Of a stretch of 64,000 nt of DNA, positions 8,340-16,521 are shown one piece after another. The DNA is from Bacillota bacterium. Its GTDB lineage: Bacteria > Bacillota > Bacilli > Paenibacillales > NBRC-103111. Under the pieces are notes generated by a model, which worked only from the letters and a program-made list of their open reading frames with translations, made no database searches and had not been told where the DNA came from. The stretch lies in NCBI GenBank assembly GCA_023386955.1, contig JAEWIS010000039.1, positions 124,001-188,000 of the forward strand, in the 5' to 3' direction. Position 1 is the first letter of the stretch, and each line of letters begins with the position of its first letter. The translations under genes and the position numbers were made by a program.

Positions 8340-9668
8340 CTACGCCCAGGTAGGCGAGATGGCGAAGATACCCACGTCCTGACGCTCCTCCGTACGCTCC
8401 CGTTCCGCTTCCGGGTCCACCCGGCGGATATCGGCGCCCATGGCGGCCAGGCGGCCCTCCATATCCACATACCCTCTGTCGATATGGTGCAGGCCTGTAA
8501 TTTCGGTTTCTCCGTCGGCGACAAGACCCGCCAGTATTAAAGCCGCTCCCGCCCGCAGGTCGGTGGCGCATACCTTAGCCGGCGCCAGTCGGTGCAGGCC
8601 GTTGATAACAGCGGCGCGCCCTTCCACATTAATATGGGCCTTCATGCGGGACAGCTCCTCCACATGCATGAAGCGGTTTTCGAAGACGGTTTCCGTAATG
8701 ACCGAGGTCCCTTCCGAAACAGCCAGCAGCGCCATCATCTGCGCCTGCATGTCCGTAGGAAATCCGGGGTATGGCAGAGTTTTCACATCAACGGCGGTCA
8801 GTCTGCGGTCTGCGTATACAGAGAGCCCATTCTCCAGTTCGCGGATTTCCGCGCCCATCTCCTGGAGCTTGCTGACAATGGGCATCATATGATCGTAAAT
8901 AGCCCCCTCAATTCGAATGGCCCCTTGGGTAATGGCAGCTGCGACCATATAGGTGCCCGCTTCAATCCGGTCGGGAATCACCGTATGTACAGCGCCGTGA
9001 AGGCGTTCAACCCCTTCAATGCGGATCACTCCGGTCCCGGCACCGCGGACCTTGCCGCCCATTGCATTTATGTAATTGGCCAGATCCACAATCTCCGGCT
9101 CCTTGGCAGCATTCTCAATCAGAGAAGTGCCCGAGGCCAAAGCCGCGGCCATCATAATATTCTCCGTTGCACCTACACTGGCTACATCCAGATAAATCTT
9201 GGCACCCTTGAGCCTTCCCTTGATTCTGGCCTCAATATATCCCTGGCCTACCTCGATGCGGGCACCCATAGCCTCGAATCCCTTGAGATGCTGGTCAATG
9301 GGCCTGGTGCCGATGGCGCAGCCTCCTGGCAAGGATACACGGCATTCTCCGAACCGGGAGAGCAGCGGCCCCATCACCAGAAACGATGCTCGCATCTTTC
9401 GCACCAGCTCGTAGGATGCCTCCAAAGAGGTAATATGTTCCGCATTGATGCGTGTTGTTTCATTATAATATTCCGCTTTCGCCCCCAACGTGGCCAAAAG
9501 CCGGTGCATCACCTTTACATCCTCCAGATATGGCACGTCATGAATGACGCTTTCGCCCTCCGAAGCCAATAAAGAAGCTGCAATAACGGGCAGCACAGCG
9601 TTTTTGGCGCCCCCAATGCGGACGCTTCCCGCCAGTCGCTTGCCGCCGCGGACGATGATATGGCTCAT
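8340..9668 (-). CDS. murA: UDP-N-acetylglucosamine 1-carboxyvinyltransferase MurA
   Basis: Transfers enolpyruvate from PEP to UDP-GlcNAc, the first committed step of peptidoglycan synthesis and the fosfomycin target. Seen: Lys22-Asn23 in GGAKNAVLP and the catalytic Cys117 in [12 protein letters not shown]; Arg and Asp residues of the EPSP-synthase fold follow. 442 residues against a usual 420-435, the extra residues being an acidic/basic tail (RERTEERQD). GGAGGTTAGCC precedes the ATG. Position between ywzB and spoIID matches B. subtilis murAA. Confidence 0.96.
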   Translation of the reverse strand: MSHIIVRGGKRLAGSVRIGGAKNAVLPVIAASLLASEGESVIHDVPYLEDVKVMHRLLATLGAKAEYYNETTRINAEHITSLEASYELVRKMRASFLVMGPLLSRFGECRVSLPGGCAIGTRPIDQHLKGFEAMGARIEVGQGYIEARIKGRLKGAKIYLDVASVGATENIMMAAALASGTSLIENAAKEPEIVDLANYINAMGGKVRGAGTGVIRIEGVERLHGAVHTVIPDRIEAGTYMVAAAITQGAIRIEGAIYDHMMPIVSKLQEMGAEIRELENGLSVYADRRLTAVDVKTLPYPGFPTDMQAQMMALLAVSEGTSVITETVFENRFMHVEELSRMKAHINVEGRAAVINGLHRLAPAKVCATDLRAGAALILAGLVADGETEITGLHHIDRGYVDMEGRLAAMGADIRRVDPEAERERTEERQDVGIFAISPTWA

Positions 9669-9713
9669 ATGGCTAACCTCCGCGTAACAGATTCGTCTTT
9701 CATTCCATGCACA

Positions 9714-9776
9714 CTATCCACAGCATTCGCAGCCGCCTTTCATTTTGAAGCCGTAGGGCGGACATGAATCACGCAA
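9714..9776 (-). CDS. putative cysteine-rich 20-residue leader peptide
   Basis: A very short open frame in the murA 5' region, from a TTG at 9776 with GGGAG 9 bases upstream. It contains four cysteines arranged as CPPYGFK...GGCECCG, ending 45 bases before the murA start. The cysteine pattern and the ribosome binding site are seen directly; that it is translated is inference. I do not recognise a family. A chance frame is quite possible because it is so short. Confidence 0.25.
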   Translation of the reverse strand: MRDSCPPYGFKMKGGCECCG

Positions 9777-9986
9777 TATTTCTTACTCCCATTGTTGACA
9801 AATTGTGCGGATGTTATTCGGTTGCAGGTTCTTTTACCCGGAAGCCTGCCTTTTATAAACGCTTTAATAAACGCTATACTCGAATCTACCCGGCAAACTG
9901 CAGCTTTAATCGCTCCCCGCGTATGTTTATGCTGTCAGATTGCATACAGCCCTTATAAAATCCGCCAAAACCGGAAGCCGATAGGC
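9777..9986. other. ywzB-murA intergenic remainder with a tandem 12-mer
   Basis: No gene is visible here. It contains two adjacent near-identical 12-mers on the plus strand, TTTTATAAACGC and TTTAATAAACGC (9851-9874). On the minus strand GCAGG...CCTGC (9830-9850) can pair. Presumably it holds the murA promoter; no convincing -35/-10 pair was found. Confidence 0.4.
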
Positions 9987-10235
9987 TTAAAACAGCCCCT
10001 TCATCATCCCGGTCCATTCAAAATAAGCAATCAGAAAGCTGGCTACCTGATAACCCAGGGCAACGGACAGAAAAATCAGCAGGATCTTGGCGGGGGTGCT
10101 TTTGGGATTCTTCAAAAAAACATCCAGGCGGAGCTGCTGAAGGCCCCACCAGGAAAACGCAATACAGATCAGGACCACCACAATATAGGTCATCCCTGTA
10201 ATACCCAGGCCGGTAAAAAACGCGTCATTCTCCAT
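9987..10235 (-). CDS. ywzB: DUF1146 membrane protein YwzB
   Basis: 82-residue protein with two hydrophobic helices (about 15-34 and 48-68) separated by a polar loop containing WWGLQQLRLDVFLKNPKS, the recognisable core of the DUF1146/YwzB family. Function unknown. In B. subtilis it sits between the atp operon and murAA, so its position next to murA is conserved, but here the S8 protease and the nuo operon separate it from atp. It follows the protease gene by 13 bases and may be co-transcribed with it. Confidence 0.85.
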   Translation of the reverse strand: MENDAFFTGLGITGMTYIVVVLICIAFSWWGLQQLRLDVFLKNPKSTPAKILLIFLSVALGYQVASFLIAYFEWTGMMKGLF

Positions 10236-10248
10236 CCCTTTATCCCCC

Positions 10249-12990
10249 TTACAGCTTCAGCATTCGTGCAGCCAGATGCATCCATTCCGCGCGGGTTGCT
10301 GAGCGCTCCGGCCGGAAGGTGCCGTCCGGATATCCCTCCGCCCAGCCCTCATCCTTCATTTGGCGGAGTACCGACGCCCCCCAATAGGATTCATTCACAT
10401 CCGGAAACGGCGGCCCAAATCCGGAAGCCCCCCGTTTGCCGGTGGCACTGGCCAGCATATTCAACATTTCCATGCGCGTAATGCTCCGGTCCGGAGCAAA
10501 GGAGGTGGCCGTTACCCCACGCACAATACCTGCCTTATAAAGCCGGGCAACCGCCGGATACGCCCAATGCTCCTGCGGCAGATCCCCGAACCCGGGAGCG
10601 ATGCCGTCCTGCAGACGCAGCGCTCGGTCCAGCATAGCTGCTGCCTCCGCTCTGGTAATCGGACGGTCCGGATACAGATTGCCTCCACCGTAGCCATTGA
10701 TATAACCCTTGCGGACCAGACTGCTCAACACCGGCTCCGCCCAATGCCCGTAAATATCGGCAAAACCCTCTACCAGCCGGTCTACATGCAGCTCCAGGCT
10801 GTACAGCTGCTGGCGGACTCCCGCTGTAGAGAACGCCTTGATATAGTAAGTGCCTGCAGGCAGGGTCAGGTTGGAGCCCCAGCTGTTTTTGTCTACCGGA
10901 GAAACCGGCATCTCAATCTCCTTCAGAGTGCCGTCCAGCAGCTGAAGGTTCACTGCGTCGGAATCCGGAAACAGGTTAAATTCCAGATGGATATTGCTTT
11001 CCCCCTCCAGCTTGAACCTGTACCAATCCACATCCGTATCCGGATCAATGACACCCAGGTAATTTTCATCCGGCACCAGGGTAGTGGCCTGATAGGATTT
11101 GTTGTTGGGCTCGTAGGGGTCTTCATAGGTGGTGGCCAGATGGATATCCAGGATATATTCACCCACGATAGGATACGTATAGCTTGCCAAATTGGATACC
11201 CGGATATAATAGAGCCCCGGCGTGACCTCCGCCTGATAGGATTCCAGCTCGCCATCCCCATTATGGTCAATAACCAGCTCCTTGCCGCCCTTCTTCAGGA
11301 AAGTCAGCACAGGGTCCATCCGCGACGTATCCGGTGTAACCTTGAGCCGCAGGGTCCCCGGCTGATCCACAGGGAGGCTAAACCAGTCCTGGTCCTGGTT
11401 ATGGCTGAAGGTGCCTACCAAAAGCTGGCTCCGCGACGGAAGCATGTAAGCTTTATACTGACGGTCATTATCCTCAAACGGATCCTCGTAAATCCGGAAG
11501 TTCACCTTAAAGGAGTAAGCGGAGGAACCAGTGCCCGTAATGCGGACGTAATGCCTGCCCTTTTTGACGGGTATGGGATTTCCGGTGGGATTCGGCAGCT
11601 CGGCTTCCTCTGTGCCGCCTTCGGTCACATGGGCAACCGTCATGTCCACCGCTGCCCCGGTCAGCTTGTACTGCGCGTAGCCGTCATAAGGGGCCTCCCA
11701 ATAGAACCAATCCTCGTCCCCCGGCTCCAGATAAGCAGTAATGCTTTTGTTGGAGGAAATAGGCTTGGCCGCATTCTGACGATTGTTCGGCTCATAGATG
11801 TCGCGCTTCAGTTCCTCCCGCACGGCTCTGTCTACCCGCAGAAGCCCGTAGCCCGTCTCCTGGTCCCAGCCGGCAGGTCCGATATCCTGGGCGGTCTGCT
11901 TCATCAGATTGCGCAGCTCCACGGGGCTTAAGGACGGGTGGGTGGCCCACGCCAAAGCTGCGGCGGCGGCTGCCTGGGGGGCAGCCATAGAGGTACCGTC
12001 CCGGTATTCGTAAGCGCCTCCCCGGACGGTAGTGAACACCACCCACGGGGCCACAATATCCAGCTCCGGCCCATAGTTGGACAACGGGTCCCGCATATTG
12101 TCGGCCCCGACTCCGCCCACGGCCAGAACCGTATCGTACGCAGCAGGGTACTTCACCGCATCCCCCTCATTGCCGGAGGCGGCGACCAGCAGCACACCGG
12201 CAAGCTCGGCTTCCGCCACAACCTGCTCCATATAGGCGGACTGTTTGTTCAGCCCCAAGGACAGGACAACAATACGGGCTCCGTTATGAATGGCATAGCG
12301 GATGCCCTCCCCAAGCTTATCCTCATCCCCGTTGCCGTCAGCCTCCAATGCCTTGATGGGCATTATCCGCGCATTCCACAGCAAGCCTGCCGTGCCTTTA
12401 TCATTGTCGGCTGCAGCGGCGATTACCCCGGCCACATTGGTGCCGTGCCCGTTATCGTCATCGGGATATGTACCGTTTTCAATGAGATTGATGCCCGGCA
12501 CCAGCTTGTCCTTCAAGTCGGGATGGGTCAGGTCCACTCCGGTGTCTACCACCGCAATCACCAGATCCGAGCCGGTGACCACGTCCCAGGCCTCCTCCGC
12601 ACGAATCTGCTTCAGATAATGCTGGTTGGGCAGCAGCGGGTCATTGGGCGTACGCGCCACCTTCACCTTCTGGTTAGGTGAAATGGACTCTACCAGCGGG
12701 CTCCCCTTCCAATGGGCAAGCCATTCCTCTTCCCCCAGCTCAGGCTGCGGCAGGGCTACAGTGACGTGGGAGGCCGGATATTGCCGGACGATCCGGCTCT
12801 CCGCCAGGAATGCCTCCGGCGGCTCCTGGCGCCATTGAATGATCCATTCGGCGGGAACCTCTGCGGATTTACCCGGCTGCTCTCCGGTGCTCCGGACAGA
12901 GGAGCCGTCCGTAATGCCGGCGCATATAAACAACGCCAGCCCCAAGAGCATGATTATATATCTATATCCAATGGATCGCTCCATCTTCAT
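10249..12990 (-). CDS. secreted subtilisin-type protease with PPC and SLH domains
   Basis: Cell-surface S8 serine protease, 913 residues. Order: signal/anchor helix (about 10-27), I9-like pro-region (about 45-110), catalytic domain with Asp149 (VVDTGVD), His182 (GHGTNVAG), oxyanion Asn274 (SGNEG) and Ser334 (GTSMAAP), three PPC-type beta modules (about 395-490, 505-615, 630-735, each opening with an EPNN or EDND motif and DW[FY]), and three SLH repeats (about 743-913) with TRAE, TRME and TRAE motifs. SLH domains bind pyruvylated secondary wall polymer, so the enzyme is probably displayed on the wall. GGGAGG lies 8 bases before the ATG. Substrate unknown. It is not present at this position in B. 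subtilis. Confidence 0.93.
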   Translation of the reverse strand: MKMERSIGYRYIIMLLGLALFICAGITDGSSVRSTGEQPGKSAEVPAEWIIQWRQEPPEAFLAESRIVRQYPASHVTVALPQPELGEEEWLAHWKGSPLVESISPNQKVKVARTPNDPLLPNQHYLKQIRAEEAWDVVTGSDLVIAVVDTGVDLTHPDLKDKLVPGINLIENGTYPDDDNGHGTNVAGVIAAAADNDKGTAGLLWNARIMPIKALEADGNGDEDKLGEGIRYAIHNGARIVVLSLGLNKQSAYMEQVVAEAELAGVLLVAASGNEGDAVKYPAAYDTVLAVGGVGADNMRDPLSNYGPELDIVAPWVVFTTVRGGAYEYRDGTSMAAPQAAAAAALAWATHPSLSPVELRNLMKQTAQDIGPAGWDQETGYGLLRVDRAVREELKRDIYEPNNRQNAAKPISSNKSITAYLEPGDEDWFYWEAPYDGYAQYKLTGAAVDMTVAHVTEGGTEEAELPNPTGNPIPVKKGRHYVRITGTGSSAYSFKVNFRIYEDPFEDNDRQYKAYMLPSRSQLLVGTFSHNQDQDWFSLPVDQPGTLRLKVTPDTSRMDPVLTFLKKGGKELVIDHNGDGELESYQAEVTPGLYYIRVSNLASYTYPIVGEYILDIHLATTYEDPYEPNNKSYQATTLVPDENYLGVIDPDTDVDWYRFKLEGESNIHLEFNLFPDSDAVNLQLLDGTLKEIEMPVSPVDKNSWGSNLTLPAGTYYIKAFSTAGVRQQLYSLELHVDRLVEGFADIYGHWAEPVLSSLVRKGYINGYGGGNLYPDRPITRAEAAAMLDRALRLQDGIAPGFGDLPQEHWAYPAVARLYKAGIVRGVTATSFAPDRSITRMEMLNMLASATGKRGASGFGPPFPDVNESYWGASVLRQMKDEGWAEGYPDGTFRPERSATRAEWMHLAARMLKL

Positions 12991-13216
12991 TTCCAGATCC
13001 TCCCGGGTTCCGGCTTTCTACGCTATGCATGATGCATGGCGGAACCCTCTATTAAAAAACACTCCAAAGCCACATTATACATCACATCTGTTCGTTGTGG
13101 GGCGTATGGGGGAAATTTCTTATTGTGGAAGCGCATCCATTTTGCTGGCAGAGAGCATTGGACATTCAGGGACTTCACGGCCTGAATCAAGGGTCCTCCG
13201 CCACGCCCAAAACAGC

Positions 13217-13249
13217 AAAAGCCGGTCCCCCTGTTGACGGGAAACCGGC
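13217..13249 (-). terminator. intrinsic terminator of the nuo operon
   Basis: On the minus strand GCCGGTTTCCC-GTCAACA-GGGGGACCGGC forms an 11-bp stem with two G-T pairs, followed by TTTTGCTGTTTT. It lies 27 bases after the nuoN stop. The rest of 12991-13216 shows no gene; the protease promoter is expected there (TATAAT-like sequence near 13073-13078 on the minus strand, without a good -35). Confidence 0.75.
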
Positions 13250-13276
13250 ATTCATCAGCTTGCAGCAGCCACTCTT

Positions 13277-14803
13277 TTATGCGGACCAGAAATCGGTGGT
13301 AAAGGAGAAAATCTGGCTGATTCCCTCTATCAGCAGGTGGGGGAAGAAGCCCATCAGCACTCCCGCTGCGGCACATAGCCAGAGGGTAATAACCAACGGC
13401 GCAGCCGGACGCAGGACGGTTTCCTCCTCGTCCCGGCGCATGAACATCTGTCTGACCAGCCCGAAATAATAATAGAAGGAAATCACACTGGTAAGAATCA
13501 TCACAGCTGCCAGCCAATATTGATGATTGGCTACGGCGCCGAACATAATGAAGATTTTGCCGAAGAACCCGCCTGTAACCGGAATTCCGGCCAGGGAGAG
13601 AATGATCAGGACCATTGCCGCCGCCGACCACGGTGCCCGGTAGTACAATCCGGCCAGCCCCTTCAGGGCTGTTCCGCCGCTGGACCGTTCCACCAGCATA
13701 ATCATGGCGAAGGCGCCGATGTTCATGAACAGGTAGGCAATCAGATAAAACAGCAGCTCTTCGAAGGTGCTGTGATGCACCATGGAGTAGCCTGTGGCGA
13801 TAGGCACCAACAGGTAACCTGCGTTGGCTATCCCGGAATAGGCCATCAGCCGCTTCAGATCCGCCTGGCGCAACGCCATGGTATTACCGATAATCATGGC
13901 AGCAGCCGCAAGGCCGGAGACGGCCAGGAAGGCGTCATGGCCCAATGGCATATCCGTGCTTCCGGCCAGGAGATCGTAGTAGACGTAGATCAAAACCCGG
14001 AACGTAACGGCAAACGCCGCCGCCTTGGACACCACCGCCAGAAAAGCGGTCACAGGCGTAGCCGCCCCTTGGTATGCATCCGGCGCCCAGGTATGGAATG
14101 GGGCCGCCGCCACCTTGAAGCCGAAGCCGGCCAGAAGCAGGAAGAAGGACAAGTACAGGATGGGGCCGAAGCTTTCGGCTGCAGCCGTCGAATCCAGCGC
14201 CGTGCGGATTTCCAGCAGATTGGTGGTTCCTGTCATGCCATAGAGGAAGGACATGCCGTACAGGATCACCGCTGAGGAAATTCCGCCCTGGATCAGGTAT
14301 TTAAACGCACCCTCGTTAGCCAGGTGATGCTTCTTGCGGATGCCGACCATGATGTAGGTGGTGATGCTCAAGGTTTCCAGACCGACGTACAAGGTGATGA
14401 GGTCAGCCGAGGAGGCCATAATCATTCCGCCCAGGACGGCGGGCAGGAACAGATAATAGAATTCTCCCTCGTGGAGGATCTCCTCTCTGTCCACACTGCC
14501 CAGGCTCATGAATACCACAAGTCCGGTGCCTGTCAGCAGCACCAGCTTGATCAGATTCGCGAAGTCATCCAGCCGGTAGCTCTGATTGAGCAGGGAGATT
14601 GGAGCATCCGTACCGAGCCGCGGGATGACCAGAGCTGCGGAAACCGCCAGCGCCACCACCGTGAGCCAGCCGAGAAGTGTCCGTTTTTGCTTGGCAGGCA
14701 TGAACAAATCCAAAATCGACAAGAGGATGGCGGAGATGACCAAGGCCAGCTCCGGGGCCATATATGCTAAATCCCCGACGCGAAGTCCACTTAATTGACC
14801 CAT
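13277..14803 (-). CDS. nuoN: NADH-quinone oxidoreductase subunit N
   Basis: Antiporter-like proton-pumping membrane subunit of complex I. 508 residues, about 14 predicted helices, with the family core YLIQGGISSAVILYG and the conserved lysine-bearing helices around FHTWAPDAYQGAATPVTA. Last gene of the operon. Its ribosome binding site TTAGGAGG directly abuts a hairpin repeat module that fills the gap after nuoM (separate entry). Confidence 0.95.
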   Translation of the reverse strand: MGQLSGLRVGDLAYMAPELALVISAILLSILDLFMPAKQKRTLLGWLTVVALAVSAALVIPRLGTDAPISLLNQSYRLDDFANLIKLVLLTGTGLVVFMSLGSVDREEILHEGEFYYLFLPAVLGGMIMASSADLITLYVGLETLSITTYIMVGIRKKHHLANEGAFKYLIQGGISSAVILYGMSFLYGMTGTTNLLEIRTALDSTAAAESFGPILYLSFFLLLAGFGFKVAAAPFHTWAPDAYQGAATPVTAFLAVVSKAAAFAVTFRVLIYVYYDLLAGSTDMPLGHDAFLAVSGLAAAAMIIGNTMALRQADLKRLMAYSGIANAGYLLVPIATGYSMVHHSTFEELLFYLIAYLFMNIGAFAMIMLVERSSGGTALKGLAGLYYRAPWSAAAMVLIILSLAGIPVTGGFFGKIFIMFGAVANHQYWLAAVMILTSVISFYYYFGLVRQMFMRRDEEETVLRPAAPLVITLWLCAAAGVLMGFFPHLLIEGISQIFSFTTDFWSA

Positions 14804-14810
14804 TGATCTA

Positions 14811-14860
14811 ACCTCCTAAGAGTTTTCACAACAGTGAAAGCTGGCATCGTAAGCATATGC
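14811..14860 (-). repeat. hairpin/linker repeat module in front of nuoN
   Basis: A single module: hairpin AGTTTTCAC-aaca-GTGAAAGCT (14821-14842 on the plus strand) plus the linker GGCATCGTAAGCATATGC (14843-14860). On the nuo coding strand the linker begins 3 bases after the nuoM stop codon, and the hairpin is followed immediately by CTTAGGAGGT, the nuoN ribosome binding site. The same module type occurs at 19305-19508 and 38274-38357. Confidence 0.75.
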
Positions 14861-14862
14861 TA

Positions 14863-16521
14863 TTACTTTGCCGTGATGGTTTGTATGAAGGAATCGAAAT
14901 CGGCTACCGTTTGGTACATGGTCTGGGTCAGGATTCCCGGATATACCCCCAGCAGGACGATAAACGCCGCCAGGATGATCATCGGGATCGCCTCCACCAG
15001 CCGGGCATCCTTCAGGCCGCTGTAAACCGGGCGCACCGGGCCGTAGCTGATGCCGAGCACTCCGCGGAGCACATATACCGCCGCCAGGATAATTCCCAAG
15101 GCCCCTACTATTGCGGCAGCAGGCAGGGAATCGAACAATCCCAGGAAGGCCATTAGCTCGCCGGGGAAGCCGGACAAGGCCGGAAGCCCCAGGGAGGCCA
15201 TACCGGCAACCATCAGGATACCGCAGATAAACGGCAAAGACTTCGCCAGCCCTCCCAGCTCCCGCAGGTCGGTGGTCTCCGTCCGCTCATACAGGCTGCC
15301 CACTAACAGGAACAGGAGCGCTGAGATCAGCCCGTGGGACACCATTTGGAACAGAGCCCCCTCCAATCCCGTCAGATTAAAGGCGGCGATCCCCAGGATC
15401 ACCACACCCATGTGGCTGATACTGGAGTAGGCTAGCAGCAGCTTGAAGTCATCCTGCCGGAGGGCCAGCACCGCTCCATACAGAATATTGATTACGCCCA
15501 GTATAGCCAGCGTCAGCGCCCAGGACTTCGCCTCCTGCGGGAACAACAGCACCCCGAAGCGGATCAGCCCGTACGCCCCCATTTTCAGCAGAATCCCTGA
15601 GTGAATCATCACAATGGAAGGCGGAGCTTCGGCATGGACCTTCAGCATCCAGGTATGGAACGGGAAAATGGGAAGCTTGATGCCGAATGCGATGAGGATC
15701 AGCAGGAACATCACATGGCTGCCGCTGATGGTCCAGGACCAGCTGTCACTTAACCGGATGGTCCATTCCAAGGCTTCCTTTAAATTGAAGGGATTGCCCT
15801 CTGCAATCATATTCACATACGAATCGGCACCGGAGCCAAAGAGATTCTTCTGGATTTCCCCCAGATGGCCGGTGAAGTAAAACTCGCTGCCGTTCTGCCC
15901 GAAACCCGCTGTCGCCACCAGAATCAGGAACGCAATGAGCATAATGGCTGAACCGACACCGTTATACAGCAGGAACCGGTTGGCCGCCTTCTCCCTGTGG
16001 ATGAAGCCCCAGATGCCGATGAGGAAGAACATGGGCACGAGAGTGCTTTCGAAGAACAGGAAGAACAGGAACAGATCCTGGGCCATAAACACACCGAACA
16101 TTCCCGTTTCCAACACGAGGAACAGGATATAGTAGAGCTTCCAGCGTTTTTTGATGAACTTGGAGGCCAATGCCGCCATCGCCGCAACCAGTGCGGTCAG
16201 GAATACCAGCGGCAGAGACATGCCGTCCACCGCCACAATATAGTCGAAGCGGAGAGTCAGACTGCTTATCTGCTGTGTCAGGTCAGGTCCGATGGGCAGC
16301 GGCAGATGGATCCAGCTATACTGCTCGGCGTACTGGTATCCGGCGCTGGAGGTATTGAAATCCACGTATAGCCAGGTGACCAGCGCAAGCGGAATCAGGG
16401 TGGCGATGATGGCTGTGAGCCTTATGGCTTTGCCGTTTTCCTTCGGAATAAACAAAAGCGCCAATACACCCAATAGCGGCGAGAAGGCTATCATGCTTAG
16501 AATCGGCAGATCATCCAACAT
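14863..16521 (-). CDS. nuoM: NADH-quinone oxidoreductase subunit M
   Basis: Antiporter-like proton-pumping subunit of complex I. 552 residues, about 14 helices. Seen: LFLFFLFFESTLVPMFFLIG with the functional glutamate, PIFPFHTWMLKVHAEAPPS and the lysine helix ILLKMGAYGLIRF. The start at 16521 is chosen for AGGAGG 7 bases upstream; it overlaps the end of nuoL by 11 bases. An open frame extends further upstream but has no better start. Confidence 0.95.
   Translation of the reverse strand: MLDDLPILSMIAFSPLLGVLALLFIPKENGKAIRLTAIIATLIPLALVTWLYVDFNTSSAGYQYAEQYSWIHLPLPIGPDLTQQISSLTLRFDYIVAVDGMSLPLVFLTALVAAMAALASKFIKKRWKLYYILFLVLETGMFGVFMAQDLFLFFLFFESTLVPMFFLIGIWGFIHREKAANRFLLYNGVGSAIMLIAFLILVATAGFGQNGSEFYFTGHLGEIQKNLFGSGADSYVNMIAEGNPFNLKEALEWTIRLSDSWSWTISGSHVMFLLILIAFGIKLPIFPFHTWMLKVHAEAPPSIVMIHSGILLKMGAYGLIRFGVLLFPQEAKSWALTLAILGVINILYGAVLALRQDDFKLLLAYSSISHMGVVILGIAAFNLTGLEGALFQMVSHGLISALLFLLVGSLYERTETTDLRELGGLAKSLPFICGILMVAGMASLGLPALSGFPGELMAFLGLFDSLPAAAIVGALGIILAAVYVLRGVLGISYGPVRPVYSGLKDARLVEAIPMIILAAFIVLLGVYPGILTQTMYQTVADFDSFIQTITAK

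Noticed and set aside
10360..11931. A long plus-strand open frame opposite the S8 protease
   Set aside because: It is the antisense mirror of a well supported gene with catalytic triad and SLH repeats. It has no ribosome binding site and no family resemblance; high GC at third positions keeps antisense frames open.
13023..13631. A 202-codon minus-strand frame overlapping nuoN and its 3' flank
   Set aside because: It lies in another frame of nuoN and crosses the operon terminator; no ribosome binding site and no family pattern.
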